Counted from the first letter of the stretch, positions 34,416 through 43,490 are shown. The stretch is DNA of 64,000 nucleotides from Candidatus Binatia bacterium (GCA_022820725.1 JAJEFA010000002.1:1-64000), one strand, 5' to 3'. Program-made: numbers and translations. Notes: a model not told the origin generated them from the sequence alone.

Positions 34416-35360
34416 ATGGCCCGTCCCATTCAATTTGGTCTGTTTCAGCCCCAAATCGGCCTACCGTTTCCGTTGCTCAAGGAACGGGCCCTGGCCTGTG
34501 AGGAGTACGGGTTTCACTCCATCTGGTTTACCGACCACATGTGGCCGCGCGGGATGACTCAGGTGGATTTCCTGGAGGGCTGGACGGTCATGTCGTCCAT
34601 GGCCATGGTTACTTCCACGCTCCGCGTCGGCGGTCTGGTGCTGTGCAACTCGTATCGCAACCCCGCTTTTCTGGCCAAGATGGCGGCCAGCCTGGACAAC
34701 ATCAGCCAGGGCCGGGTTGAAATCGGCCTGGGAGCCGGCTGGATGAATGAGGAGTATGAGGCCTACGGCTATCCCTTTCCGTCCGGCGGCACTCGAGCGG
34801 ACCAGATGAGAGAAGGCGTCGTCATCATGAAGAAGATGTTTACCGAAGACGCCGCCTCGTATGCGGGCGAACACTACACTATCGCGGAGGCGCACTGTAA
34901 TCCCAAACCAGTTCAGAAGCCCTACCCGCCCATAACGATCGGAGCCATGGCTGAGCGCAAGGGACTCAAGATTGTGGCCGAACACGCCGACCGCTGGAAC
35001 TGTCCGGCAGCCGCGGCTCATAAAATCGAGCAGAAGTGGGCAGTGATTACCGATCATTGCAAAACCATTGGCCGCAGCCCGGACGAGATTGAAATCTCCG
35101 AACAGACGCTGGTTGCCCTGGGCAAAGACAAAGCGGATTTTGACCGGAAATATCCGCTGGCCAAAAAGACCCTGGGTCGGCTGGCCAACCTCGACAAATG
35201 CGGCGTGTGTGGCGACCCGGACGGCGTTATTCACGCCTTACAGGAGAAAAACAAGAAAGGCGTGACGCTGTTTACCATGATGTTCAGCGATATGGCGCAG
35301 GACGATTTTCTGGCCACGCTCAAGATTTTCGCCAACGAAGTCATGCCCGCCTTCCGGTAA
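34416..35360 (+). CDS. LLM-class flavin/F420-dependent oxidoreductase
   Basis: This 314-residue protein begins MARPIQFGLFQPQIGLPFPLLKER, with a GAGGAG site before ATG 34416. Markers are IWFTDHMWPRG, LRVGGLVLCNSYRNPAFLAKMAAS, and ISQGRVEIGLGAGWMNEEY, the signature of TIGR03560-like F420 enzymes. The product PITIGAMAERKGLKIVAEHADRWN is family-typical. It is followed after 6 bases by a MaoC-like gene, so the two are coupled. Confidence 0.85.
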   Translation: MARPIQFGLFQPQIGLPFPLLKERALACEEYGFHSIWFTDHMWPRGMTQVDFLEGWTVMSSMAMVTSTLRVGGLVLCNSYRNPAFLAKMAASLDNISQGRVEIGLGAGWMNEEYEAYGYPFPSGGTRADQMREGVVIMKKMFTEDAASYAGEHYTIAEAHCNPKPVQKPYPPITIGAMAERKGLKIVAEHADRWNCPAAAAHKIEQKWAVITDHCKTIGRSPDEIEISEQTLVALGKDKADFDRKYPLAKKTLGRLANLDKCGVCGDPDGVIHALQEKNKKGVTLFTMMFSDMAQDDFLATLKIFANEVMPAFR

Positions 35361-35366
35361 GCCACC

Positions 35367-35801
35367 ATGAATCAGCAGCCAAAATCCTTTGACGACGTAG
35401 AGATCGGCGACGAGATCGGACCGGTCTGGAAAACCCCGACCAAGGAGACGGTCCTGCGCTATGCGGATGCGGTCCAGATCAGCGGCCTCAAATTCTTCTT
35501 TCACCAGAAGGATGCCGAGCAGGCCGGGCTAACCAAGCCGATTATTCCCGGTCCTCTGAGCACCACGTATCTCTGTCAGATGCTCAAGGACTTTTTTGTA
35601 GGCTGGCGGCTGCGCAGCCTGAACACGACGTTTCGCACGCCCGTGCGCCACGGCGACACGATTGCGCTGTGGGGCATGATCACCGAGAAAAACGAGGAAG
35701 ACGGCGTGCCAACCGTGTACTGCGACTTGGTTGTAGAGAACGAACACGGCGAGCGCGCCATTACCGGCACCGCCGTGCTGGTGCCGTACCCTTTGCAGTA
35801 A
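35367..35801 (+). CDS. MaoC-like hot-dog dehydratase
   Basis: This is a 144-residue hot-dog-fold protein: SFDDVEIGDEIGPVWKTPTKET, YADAVQISGLKFFFHQKD, PIIPGPLSTTYLCQ and the strand TFRTPVRHGDTIALWGMI. Classic (R)-hydratase Asp/His motifs are altered (GLKFFFHQ in place of NPIH), so activity may differ. It forms a two-gene operon with the upstream LLM enzyme and is convergent with the next LLM gene. Confidence 0.75.
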   Translation: MNQQPKSFDDVEIGDEIGPVWKTPTKETVLRYADAVQISGLKFFFHQKDAEQAGLTKPIIPGPLSTTYLCQMLKDFFVGWRLRSLNTTFRTPVRHGDTIALWGMITEKNEEDGVPTVYCDLVVENEHGERAITGTAVLVPYPLQ

Positions 35802-35824
35802 TAGGCACGCTTCCTCTCAGGCCG

Positions 35825-36892
35825 CTATTTCATCTTGCGAATCACCGCTCGGGCGAAGGCGTCAATGGTTTCGCGGGCGTCCGTGACCGGCTGGACCGCG
35901 ACCTGCTTGATACCGGCTTTCTTCATGGCCCGGACCGATTCCAGCACTTCGTCCTTGGTACCGGTCAGCGTGGTGGCCCGAATCATCTTCTCCGTGACCA
36001 GCGGCTCGTGCTCCTTCTTAAATCCTTGCAGATAATCGGCGTAGAGCTTGAGGTGGCGGGTTTCGATTGGACCCTCAGGCGCCCGGTAGGCGTTTTTGAA
36101 GGCCATCAGGTCGTCCCGCACATCAGCCGGCAGGTCCTTCGGGTTGGGGCAAGAAAAGGCAAAGATATTGCTTGAGGACGAGACAAACGGGCCGACGGCT
36201 CTGCGGACTTTCGAGGTTTCGAGTTGCTCGCCCTTATTGGTGAGATGGAAGGCCGTCATGCACAGAGTATAAATCCGCTTCGGATTGCGCCCGGCCCGCT
36301 CGGCTCCGGTCCGGATGTGGTTCATCACGAACTCAATCAGGCTGGGGCTGACGGCGCCAAACAGAATAATGCCGTCGGCGATTTCACCTGCAAGTTCTAA
36401 AGTCTTGGGACCGCTTGCCGCAACATAAATCGGCACTTTTTTCCTGATGTTGATCCAGCCGCCCTTGGGGTTGAGGAACTTCACCATGCGGCGACGGTGG
36501 CCCTCCTGGTAGGGCGTGGTCTTGCCCGCCAGCAGGTCGCGGCAGGTCTCGACGTGCTCGCGCATGTCTATCAGCCTGGCCGCCGGCATACCCAGAGTCC
36601 GCCGGGCGGTATTCCCCGTTCCGATCCCGAGGATGGCCCGGCCGGGCGCCAGTTCGTTGATGGACGCAATCGCGCCGGCCGTGACCGGGGCAATACGCGA
36701 GGCCGGGTTGGTCACTCCAGGCCCCAGCTTGATCTTTTTCGTGTTCACCGCGCACAGGGCCAGGGAGGCATAGACATCGCTGAACAACATTTGGGAATCA
36801 TACAGCCAGGCGTGCGTATAGCCGCGTTTTTCCGCCAGCATGACGTCTTTATAGACATGCACCCCACCAGGAAACACATAACCGTAGTCCAT
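35825..36892 (-). CDS. LLM-class flavin/F420-dependent oxidoreductase
   Basis: This 355-residue protein has YTHAWLYDSQMLFSDVYAS, KLGPGVTNPASRIAPVTAGAI, ELAPGRAILGIGTGNTARR and PIYVAASGPKTLELAGEIADG. The motif GIGTGN resembles methylene-H4MPT reductase-like F420 enzymes. It is followed on the minus strand by no close gene, and the MmgE/PrpD gene lies 33 bases upstream. A role in the same catabolic set is likely. Confidence 0.85.
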   Translation of the reverse strand: MDYGYVFPGGVHVYKDVMLAEKRGYTHAWLYDSQMLFSDVYASLALCAVNTKKIKLGPGVTNPASRIAPVTAGAIASINELAPGRAILGIGTGNTARRTLGMPAARLIDMREHVETCRDLLAGKTTPYQEGHRRRMVKFLNPKGGWINIRKKVPIYVAASGPKTLELAGEIADGIILFGAVSPSLIEFVMNHIRTGAERAGRNPKRIYTLCMTAFHLTNKGEQLETSKVRRAVGPFVSSSSNIFAFSCPNPKDLPADVRDDLMAFKNAYRAPEGPIETRHLKLYADYLQGFKKEHEPLVTEKMIRATTLTGTKDEVLESVRAMKKAGIKQVAVQPVTDARETIDAFARAVIRKMK

Positions 36893-36925
36893 TCTTCACT
36901 CCTCCAGTACGACGTTCACTTTCGA

Positions 36926-38299
36926 TTACAGCCCTTGGGTCACAGTGCGCAGATCGGATGCGGCTTCAAGCGCCCGGATCGCCTCGCACACTTGGCTGGC
37001 GCGCGAGTCTGTCCAGACCGCGGTCGCAAGGTCGGTGTATTTCGCTGTCAGCTCATCCCACGACAACGGATTTTCCGGGTCGCCTTTTGGGAAACGCACC
37101 TGAGCGGAGACTTCCCGTCCAGTATCCAGAGCAACGCGCGCCCAAGCTGGCCATTCCCTGGGATAGTTTTTTTCCAGTTCCGGGTCACGTTCATACCCGA
37201 CCTTGGCCATGAGGGCACCGACTGCGGCATCTTCCAGCATGGCGTCGGAAAATTCATCCAGCCCGGCCCGCCGTTTGAGCAGCGCCACCGCAACACCAAA
37301 GGGCAGGCTGAACTGGGCCTCAACCACGTTCGTGGGACGATATTTGCGCTCGGCCGGCTCACAGATGACCGGGATGCCGGTTTCGAGCATACCGATGGTA
37401 ACCTGCTCGACCTGCTCGGGTTGCACCTCGTGTTCCCGTACAAGGCTGAGCACCGCGTCAATCGGGGCCTGGGTGTAGCGGCAGCAGGCGTGCGGTTTGA
37501 CCGCGGTTTGCAGAATCTGAAAATCCTCGCCCAGACCCTCGCTGATTTTTCTTGGCTCGGGCCGCACACCATACGCCTTGAGAAAGCCGTCCCGTCCTTC
37601 GAGGATCGTGCCCGGACCGATGAAGCCCTCTTTTGCCAACAGAGCGGCATGAACACCGCTGAACGCGGCCCAGCCCGGATGAAAGCGTTTTGTCCAGGCC
37701 CCCTCGGCCAGGAACTCCATCGACCCGGCAGACTGACTACCGGCAATACCAAGGGCGGACAGCAGTTGGGCTTCACTCAACTCCAGCAGCTTGGCCGCGC
37801 TGGCCGCAGCGCCAAAGGTGCCGCACGTCGCCGTCGGGTGGAACCCGCGGCCATAGTGCTCGGTCGGTTTGAGAGCCATGGCCAGCCGGGACGCGACCTC
37901 AAAACCGATCACGCTGGCGGTAAGAAAATCCTTACCACTCGCGCCCACCTGCTCTGCCACGGCGAGTGCCGCGGAAAAGACCGACACACCCAGATGAATC
38001 GATCCGGCCTGATGGGTGTCGTCCAGTTCCAGGCTGTGGGCGGACGTGCCGTTGGCCAGGGCCGCGTACGGGAAGTTCGCCTTCCCCGCCCGGCCCAGGA
38101 TCGTCCCCTGCCCGACCGGGGCCAAGCTGTCAGCCATACGGTAGAGCGGCTGGCTGGAATCGGACAGCGAGCCACGCACCGCAACGCCCAGATAGTCGAG
38201 AAAGAAATATTTGGCCCGATCGACCACCTCAGCCGGCAGGCTATCATAATCGAGCCGGGTACAGAATGCAGCCAAGTGTTGGGTCAACGGAATTTCCAT
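36926..38299 (-). CDS. MmgE/PrpD-family protein
   Basis: This is a 457-residue PrpD-fold protein. It starts with FFLDYLGVAVRG and includes NGTSAHSLELDDTHQAGSIHLG, the family His/Asp region, and PTATCGTFGAAASAAKLL. Members dehydrate 2-methylcitrate or decarboxylate/isomerise other acids. No prpB/prpC partners are present, so a methylcitrate role is not supported here. It sits between two LLM oxidoreductase genes on the same strand. Confidence 0.85.
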   Translation of the reverse strand: MEIPLTQHLAAFCTRLDYDSLPAEVVDRAKYFFLDYLGVAVRGSLSDSSQPLYRMADSLAPVGQGTILGRAGKANFPYAALANGTSAHSLELDDTHQAGSIHLGVSVFSAALAVAEQVGASGKDFLTASVIGFEVASRLAMALKPTEHYGRGFHPTATCGTFGAAASAAKLLELSEAQLLSALGIAGSQSAGSMEFLAEGAWTKRFHPGWAAFSGVHAALLAKEGFIGPGTILEGRDGFLKAYGVRPEPRKISEGLGEDFQILQTAVKPHACCRYTQAPIDAVLSLVREHEVQPEQVEQVTIGMLETGIPVICEPAERKYRPTNVVEAQFSLPFGVAVALLKRRAGLDEFSDAMLEDAAVGALMAKVGYERDPELEKNYPREWPAWARVALDTGREVSAQVRFPKGDPENPLSWDELTAKYTDLATAVWTDSRASQVCEAIRALEAASDLRTVTQGL

Positions 38300-38359
38300 A
38301 GACTCCCCTCCCCCTCTCCCCCTCGGGTCGGGGTGAGGGTCACTGAAAAAGCAACGCCC

Positions 38360-39373
38360 TTACAACTTGGGAATCACTTTTTCGCCAAAGGTACGTATGG
38401 CTTGCAGCGTATTCTCGTGCGACGGACCGCCCGGCTGTCGAAAGCGCATGATCAAATAATCCGGCTGAATCGCTTCTTTCCACATCTGGAGTTGCTCCAG
38501 ACAGTCTTCGGGCGAGCCCACAATCAGCCGCTCCTTGGCGGCTATACCAAAGCTCAACTCTTCGGGCGTCTTGACGTCCTTGATGTGTTCATCCTGAACA
38601 TAGGCGTCATACTGAAAGTAGAAGCGGTGGGTATACATGGTCGGCCCACTCGCGGCTTCGGCGTCGGCCATGCTGTCGGCCAGCACGGCATCGCGCATCA
38701 GGCAGATATACGGCTTCCGACCGGCCTTTTCCGCGGCGGCCCGGTAGCGGGTGGCATAGTCTTTAATGACTCCAAGGCTCTGCACCGGGTCGGCGATCCA
38801 GCCATCCGCCAGCCGCCCTGCCCGGCGCAGCCCGACCGGCGTCCAGGACGCCATCCAGATCGGCGGACCGGACTGTTGACTCGGACCGGGCGTAATCAGG
38901 GTGTCCTGATAGTGAAAATGCTTGCCCTCAAAAGAGAAGCGCTCCCCGGTCCAGCTCTTGCGGATAATATCGATGGCTTCTTCGGTCCGGGTGGCCCGCT
39001 CGGTGATCGGAATCTCGAACGCGTCGAAATCGTGCTGCTGATACCCCACGCCAAGACTCAGAACGAGACGCCCCTTGGTCGCCTGGTCAATCACGGCGCA
39101 GTCTTCCGCAACATGGACGGGATGGTGGAGCGGCATCAACAACACGCACGTGCCGACCTTTATGCGCTCGGTCTTCATCCCGACTAAGCCGGCCAGCAGC
39201 AACGGATTGGGCAGATAGCCGTCCTCCTGCTGGTGGTGCTCGGTCAGAAAACAGCCGTCCCAGCCACTGGCCTCTGCGGCCTGGGCCTCGGCAACAATTT
39301 CATCAATCACCCGTCCCATATTCGAGCCGGACGGGGGGTCTTGAGTACAGGGAAGATAGCCAACTGGCAGCAT
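38360..39373 (-). CDS. LLM-class flavin/F420-dependent oxidoreductase
   Basis: This 337-residue protein has GWDGCFLTEHHQQEDGYLPNP, VGTCVLLMPLHHPVHVAEDC, GRLVLSLGVGYQQHDFDAF and PIWMASWTPVGLRRAGRLAD. The EHHQQEDG segment, seen again at 44223-45239 as EHHFTEDG, is typical of the alkanal-monooxygenase-like branch. It is first in a minus-strand set with MmgE/PrpD and a further LLM gene (60-base gap). Confidence 0.85.
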   Translation of the reverse strand: MLPVGYLPCTQDPPSGSNMGRVIDEIVAEAQAAEASGWDGCFLTEHHQQEDGYLPNPLLLAGLVGMKTERIKVGTCVLLMPLHHPVHVAEDCAVIDQATKGRLVLSLGVGYQQHDFDAFEIPITERATRTEEAIDIIRKSWTGERFSFEGKHFHYQDTLITPGPSQQSGPPIWMASWTPVGLRRAGRLADGWIADPVQSLGVIKDYATRYRAAAEKAGRKPYICLMRDAVLADSMADAEAASGPTMYTHRFYFQYDAYVQDEHIKDVKTPEELSFGIAAKERLIVGSPEDCLEQLQMWKEAIQPDYLIMRFRQPGGPSHENTLQAIRTFGEKVIPKL

Positions 39374-39510
39374 ACGCGTTCTCCTTTTGGGTTCGTAGTA
39401 GAGGCTGCCTAGAAAAACAAAAAGTCTCTCGCTTGTCTATCGCCGGGGCTCGTCGCAGGCGGGTGGTCGAAGATCGGATGAGGGCTGGGGAGGAGTACTC
39501 CAAGCCAGGT

Positions 39511-40473
39511 TTACAGGTTGAGCGAGCGGCGAAGCGTAGCAACCAATGATTTCTTGAAGCCTTCGTCATCGTCTCTGGACCAGAGAACCGTTGTGCAATG
39601 ATTAGTGTCGAAGTGGGTCCCCTCCTTATCAAATTTTGCTTTCTCGCAGATATAGAGGACAGGCTTGCCTAGCCCCTCAGCATAACCCGCCTCCCAGTAG
39701 GCCCCTGAGTTGTCGTGCGTAAGATCAACGATGACGAACGCCGAATCCCTGATCCGGGTACGCATGATATTGTCGATGACTCCAGCACGTCCCACGTCAT
39801 TCATATCAACGAGGTCGTAGCCAATACCCTCTTTCACCGCAGGCTTCACAACGTCTTTCACAAAAGGGTCGAGTTCGGGGTCATTAAACTTCATGGCCAT
39901 GAAGCCAGAATTCCCCTTGAACTCACCGCGCTTCTCAGCCTCGTACCGTTCCCACCCGTCGAGACTGAGACTGACGTTAATAAATTCTGGAGAGGGATGT
40001 CCTGTGAGATCAGTCGTAAGGATCTTTCGCTCTTCCAGCTCCTTCGCTAGCCGGACAGCAGACTTACGATTGAGCGCACCAATAATTGCGTGAAAATTGT
40101 CAGGAAATTGTCCAATCGCATTACCGGATCGAGATACTTCGTCACCGATATATCGGACCATATTCGCCGTCTGCGCTACAGGATTTGGTAGCGTGCTGTT
40201 TTCAAGCAGATAGCCCAACCGGTCTGGTGTGATCGTCAAGGGTTTACCTGCCCGCGACGCAGTACACAACTTATGGGATAAAAGCGCTCTCTGAACCGGG
40301 GCTAAAGGTCGCTTATCATGCTTGATCTCTTCTATAAAAAGCAGCGGTCCAATTGTGTACCTGCCACAGACTTCGCATTCGAAATCAACAAAGTGATTTT
40401 GACTCGCTAAAATTTCTCGGCACGAACTGCCGTCTGCATTCTGGCAGACGGGACATTGGATCGTATCGTTCAT
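39511..40473 (-). CDS. Zinc-ribbon/winged-helix/nucleoside deoxyribosyltransferase-like protein, defence candidate
   Basis: This is a 320-residue three-part protein. An N-terminal ribbon has CPVC and CEVC. A middle winged-helix-like region (NRKSAVRLAKELEERKILTTD) precedes an alpha/beta domain with FMAMKFNDPELDPFVKDVV, DSAFVIVDLTHDNSGAYWEAG and GLGKPVLYICEK, ending FDTNHCTTVLW. The Glu in GAYWEAGYAEGLGKPV matches the catalytic region of the deoxyribosyltransferase/TIR-like superfamily. Members include NAD-cleaving immune effectors. ATG 40473 is preceded by a remnant of a CoA-transferase gene. It has no recognised partner, so a defence role is inference. Confidence 0.6.
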   Translation of the reverse strand: MNDTIQCPVCQNADGSSCREILASQNHFVDFECEVCGRYTIGPLLFIEEIKHDKRPLAPVQRALLSHKLCTASRAGKPLTITPDRLGYLLENSTLPNPVAQTANMVRYIGDEVSRSGNAIGQFPDNFHAIIGALNRKSAVRLAKELEERKILTTDLTGHPSPEFINVSLSLDGWERYEAEKRGEFKGNSGFMAMKFNDPELDPFVKDVVKPAVKEGIGYDLVDMNDVGRAGVIDNIMRTRIRDSAFVIVDLTHDNSGAYWEAGYAEGLGKPVLYICEKAKFDKEGTHFDTNHCTTVLWSRDDDEGFKKSLVATLRRSLNL

Positions 40474-40482
40474 TGCGTTGCG

Positions 40483-40559
40483 GCTACCCCTCCGTATTCT
40501 CAACAAAGATACCCTAGCCCTTTAATTCCTGGCTCCACTTAGGCCATGTCACGCTCCCT
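40483..40559 (-). pseudogene. Deletion remnant of a CaiB-type CoA-transferase gene
   Basis: Bases 40483-40532 match 46 of 50 positions of the 3' end of the CoA-transferase at 41343-41392. Translated, this gives QELKG-stop-GIFVENTEG, where the intact gene has QELKDQGILVENTDG. Bases 40545-40559 match 14 of 15 positions of that gene's start region (42580-42594), including its AGGGAG site and ATG. The start and the end are joined with about 12 bases between, so nearly the whole gene has been deleted. Confidence 0.75.
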
Positions 40560-40574
40560 ATGAGAAGTGATGGC

Positions 40575-41324
40575 CTACTTCCGCGCCTCGGCAATATGGT
40601 GCCGCGCGGAGGTCAGCGCTTTTTCGTCCACAATGCTCACTACCGCCTCAAGCAGAGCATCAACCAAACCGTCATCGCCCCCAACACGGAGCAGGGCTTT
40701 GTAGTGAAACGCGATCTGGGGCGCACCCTGGGCAATCAGCGTGCCGAGCACAATAGCCTCGCGTTCGATCAGGAGCAGCCCGTCTCGACCAAAGACCCGA
40801 CCGAAGTCGTCATAGCGCACCCATTCGGCCAGTTCGGGACTGATCTGATTGAGCTGCTGGATCAGCTTTTTGTTCTCCTCGCTGCCGCCGGTGAGCTGCT
40901 CTTGAATCTGCATACCGCGTTCTCCCCAGATGGTTGGGGCGTACTCCGGCCAGGGTTCGGTCGGCTGCGGACTCTGCCCCTGGGAACGTTGGCTGATGTA
41001 GTCGGGATACACCTGCTGAAAGCGTCCCAGTGTACTCAGGGTCCGCGGATAACCGATGTAGGGCAGCAGGTTCAAGACGGCCTCGTACATCTGGAGTTCG
41101 CTGAGTCCGGCGTCCTTACCCTCGCTGAAAAGTTGCTCGGCGGTGTCGAACCGACCCGAAGCGCCGGCGGCGGATATCTGACATAGCGCAACCAGAGTGG
41201 TCTGGTTGTAGGCCGCGTTTTGGGCGTAAGCGGCCAGCGGCAGCAGGCCCACAGCACAGACGAGCCCGATTGTCAGCCTCCGGCTCGTCCTCCAAAGACC
41301 CGTCATTTTGTTCCGCTTCTGCAT
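40575..41324 (-). CDS. Exported carboxymuconolactone decarboxylase-family protein
   Basis: This is a 249-residue protein. A signal peptide (RLTIGLVCAVGLLPLAAYAQN) precedes two CMD/AhpD-like helical units: TTLVALCQISAAGASGRFDTA with LNLLPYIGYPRTLSTLGRF, and REAIVLGTLIAQGAPQIAFHYK. The CxxC of AhpD peroxidase is absent. AAGGAG precedes ATG 41324. It lies between the intact CoA-transferase and the deletion remnant. Export is unusual for the family. The role is unknown. Confidence 0.75.
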   Translation of the reverse strand: MQKRNKMTGLWRTSRRLTIGLVCAVGLLPLAAYAQNAAYNQTTLVALCQISAAGASGRFDTAEQLFSEGKDAGLSELQMYEAVLNLLPYIGYPRTLSTLGRFQQVYPDYISQRSQGQSPQPTEPWPEYAPTIWGERGMQIQEQLTGGSEENKKLIQQLNQISPELAEWVRYDDFGRVFGRDGLLLIEREAIVLGTLIAQGAPQIAFHYKALLRVGGDDGLVDALLEAVVSIVDEKALTSARHHIAEARK

Positions 41325-41343
41325 ACGTTCTCCTTGTCATCAG

Positions 41344-42582
41344 CTACCCGTCCGTATTCTCAACAAGGATACCCTGGTCCTTTAATTCCTGGATTCGCTC
41401 GGCCGTATAGCCGCATAAGCCGCCCAGCAACTCGGCCGTATGTTGGCCGAGACGCGACGCCGGTCCGGGGATGCGCGGCGGGGTTTTGGAAAATTTGTGG
41501 GGGGATTGGAGCAGCTTCAGCTCGCCGTAGTCCGGGTTGGGCATGGTTTCGACCATGCGTTTGCTTAAATGCGGGTCTTCCGCGAATTGGCCGATGGACA
41601 GAATCGGGGCAACCGGCAGGCGGAGCTCATCGGCCATGATCCGAATCGCCTCTTCGTCGCTCGACAGCGATTGCAGCCACTCTTCGATAACGACCCGCAG
41701 GGCGTCCGCGTTCTGAATGCGCCAGCGGTTGGTCTTGAACTCGGGCGAGGTCAGGAGTTCCTCGTGTCCCATGCGTTTGACCAGGGTCACCCAGTGGTCC
41801 TCGGTAATCAGCCCGATGGCGATATAGCCGTCCTTGGATTTGAACGCACCGTACGGAAACGCCCCGGCCCGCTGCGAGCCACCACGCTGCGGGTCGACCG
41901 CGCCGTCGGTCACGCTATAGGCCGCCAGCGCCCAGTCGTGCGAGTTATAGGTGCAGTCCACCAGGGCCAGGTCGATATGCTGGCCCTCGCCCGTGCGCTG
42001 ACGGTGAAACAGGGCTGCCATGATCGCGCCAAAGGCGTTGAGCGCGGTCATGTGATCGCCAATGGCCGAGGCCGGATAGGCCGGATAGCCGTCCGGCTCG
42101 CCGACCAGATGCAGCAATCCGCCGGCCGCCAGGGCGACCAGGTCGTTGCCGATGCGGCGGGAGTATGGTCCGGTCTGCCCATAGGTCGAGACCGAGCACA
42201 TAACGAGGCTCGGGTTGACGGCGGACAGGCTGTCGTAGGTCAGGCCGTAGCGCTCCATGATACCGGGCGTGAAGTTCTCGAACAGCACGTCGCAGTGCCG
42301 GACCAAATCCTTGATAACGGCCTGGCCGGCCGGGGTTTTGATGTCTACGCACAGGCTCTTCTTGCCCCGATTGTGCATGATGAAATAGCTCGGTGTGGCG
42401 CCATCCTTACCGTCCTTGGGCACGATACGGATATGCCGGCTGTGTTCGCCTTTGGGTGGGAGTTCAACCTTGATGACCTCGGCCCCGAGGTCCACCATCA
42501 GCCGCGTGGCCTGCGGTCCGGCCAGCCATTGGGTCAGGTCAAGAATACGAACCCCTTCAAGAATCTGTTTCTGTTCGGTCAT
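41344..42582 (-). CDS. CaiB/BaiF family (class III) CoA-transferase
   Basis: This is a 412-residue enzyme: GVRILDLTQWLAGPQATRLMVDLG, EVIKVELPPKGEHSRHI, and LVDCTYNSHDWALAAY with the expected catalytic Asp. The start is preceded by AAGGGAG. It lies between the SDR gene upstream (11-base gap) and the CMD-like gene downstream on the same strand, likely an operon. A related deleted copy lies at 40483-40559. The acyl substrate is unknown. Confidence 0.88.
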   Translation of the reverse strand: MTEQKQILEGVRILDLTQWLAGPQATRLMVDLGAEVIKVELPPKGEHSRHIRIVPKDGKDGATPSYFIMHNRGKKSLCVDIKTPAGQAVIKDLVRHCDVLFENFTPGIMERYGLTYDSLSAVNPSLVMCSVSTYGQTGPYSRRIGNDLVALAAGGLLHLVGEPDGYPAYPASAIGDHMTALNAFGAIMAALFHRQRTGEGQHIDLALVDCTYNSHDWALAAYSVTDGAVDPQRGGSQRAGAFPYGAFKSKDGYIAIGLITEDHWVTLVKRMGHEELLTSPEFKTNRWRIQNADALRVVIEEWLQSLSSDEEAIRIMADELRLPVAPILSIGQFAEDPHLSKRMVETMPNPDYGELKLLQSPHKFSKTPPRIPGPASRLGQHTAELLGGLCGYTAERIQELKDQGILVENTDG

Positions 42583-42593
42583 GTCACACTCCC

Positions 42594-43355
42594 TTAGATA
42601 GCCTTGCCGGCCGCAAACCCACCGTCAATCGGAATCGTTGCGCCAGTCATGAAGTCTGCGTCCTCGGACGCCAGAAACAGCATCAACCGGGCGATTTCTT
42701 CCGGCTGAGCCCAGCGGCCGGCCGGATGCGCCTTTTTGAGCGAGGCTACGATATCCGGCTTATCAAAATAGCCCGCAGTCATGGCGGTCTCGACCACCCC
42801 TGGGGCAATGGCATTGACCTGAATATGCTTATCGGCCAGTTCCATGCTCATCTCCTTGGTCAGACCAACCACCCCATGCTTGGACGCCACATAGGCCGCC
42901 CGGTTCGGTACGCCCACGAGACCGGCGACTGATGATAGGTTGATGATTTTTCCACCTCTACTCTGCGCAATCAGGTGCCGGGCAACGGCTTGACTGCACA
43001 GAAACGTCCCGGTCAGGTTCGTGCCGATGACCTTCGTCCATTCTTCGGCGGGCAATTCCAGGAAGGGGACGATCTCACGCACCCCCGCGCTGTTTATCAG
43101 CACATCGAGCGAGCCGAGTCCGGCCACGGCCTGCTCGACCACGGCCTGCACCGAATCCGGTTGGGTGACATCGACCTGGAGGGCCACGGCCTTGCGGCCT
43201 AATTCCTCAACCGCGTTGGCGGTTGCCTGGGCCGACTCAAGCCGGAGGTCCGCTGCGGCAATCGCAGCGCCTTCCGTGGCAAAGGCCAGACTTGCCGCCC
43301 GCCCGATCCCGCTCCCCGCGCCGGTGATCAGGACACCCGTATTTTCAAACCGCAT
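42594..43355 (-). CDS. SDR-family oxidoreductase
   Basis: This is a 253-residue classical SDR with ITGAGSGIGRAASLAF, VLINSAGVREIVPF, catalytic NLSSVAGLVGVPNRAAYVASK and PGVVETAMTAGYFDKPD. It is FabG-like, and NAD(P)H-dependent reduction or oxidation of a hydroxy/keto acid or alcohol is expected. It is first in a minus-strand operon with the CoA-transferase, 135 bases from the divergent toxin-antitoxin pair. Confidence 0.88.
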   Translation of the reverse strand: MRFENTGVLITGAGSGIGRAASLAFATEGAAIAAADLRLESAQATANAVEELGRKAVALQVDVTQPDSVQAVVEQAVAGLGSLDVLINSAGVREIVPFLELPAEEWTKVIGTNLTGTFLCSQAVARHLIAQSRGGKIINLSSVAGLVGVPNRAAYVASKHGVVGLTKEMSMELADKHIQVNAIAPGVVETAMTAGYFDKPDIVASLKKAHPAGRWAQPEEIARLMLFLASEDADFMTGATIPIDGGFAAGKAI

Positions 43356-43432
43356 GAATTCCTCCTTTTTGACTTCCTATATCCTAAACGCGTTTGCTTT
43401 TTTAGCCTGTCGGGTGCTGCTGGCGTGGAATT

Positions 43433-43449
43433 GTATGACGGCGTCATAC
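43433..43449. promoter_or_regulatory. Perfect palindrome upstream of the RHH/PIN module
   Basis: GTATGACG-G-CGTCATAC is a 17-bp perfect inverted repeat, 41 bases upstream of the antitoxin start (43491). Ribbon-helix-helix antitoxins autoregulate through short palindromes, so this is the likely operator. It also lies 77 bases upstream of the divergent SDR gene. Confidence 0.6.
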
Positions 43450-43490
43450 GCGTTATGCTCGTGAATATCCATTCCACGAGAGGATGTCAT

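Noticed and set aside
36926..38299. Methylcitrate dehydratase PrpD of the propionate cycle
   Set aside because: No prpB or prpC is present, and family members have varied substrates, so only the family is named.
36497..39187. Long 896-residue plus-strand frame
   Set aside because: It lies antisense to the LLM, MmgE/PrpD and second LLM genes, which have clear family motifs. Its product looks like a GC-rich shadow.
41569..42597. 342-residue plus-strand frame
   Set aside because: It is antisense to the CoA-transferase at 41344-42582, which has family signatures.
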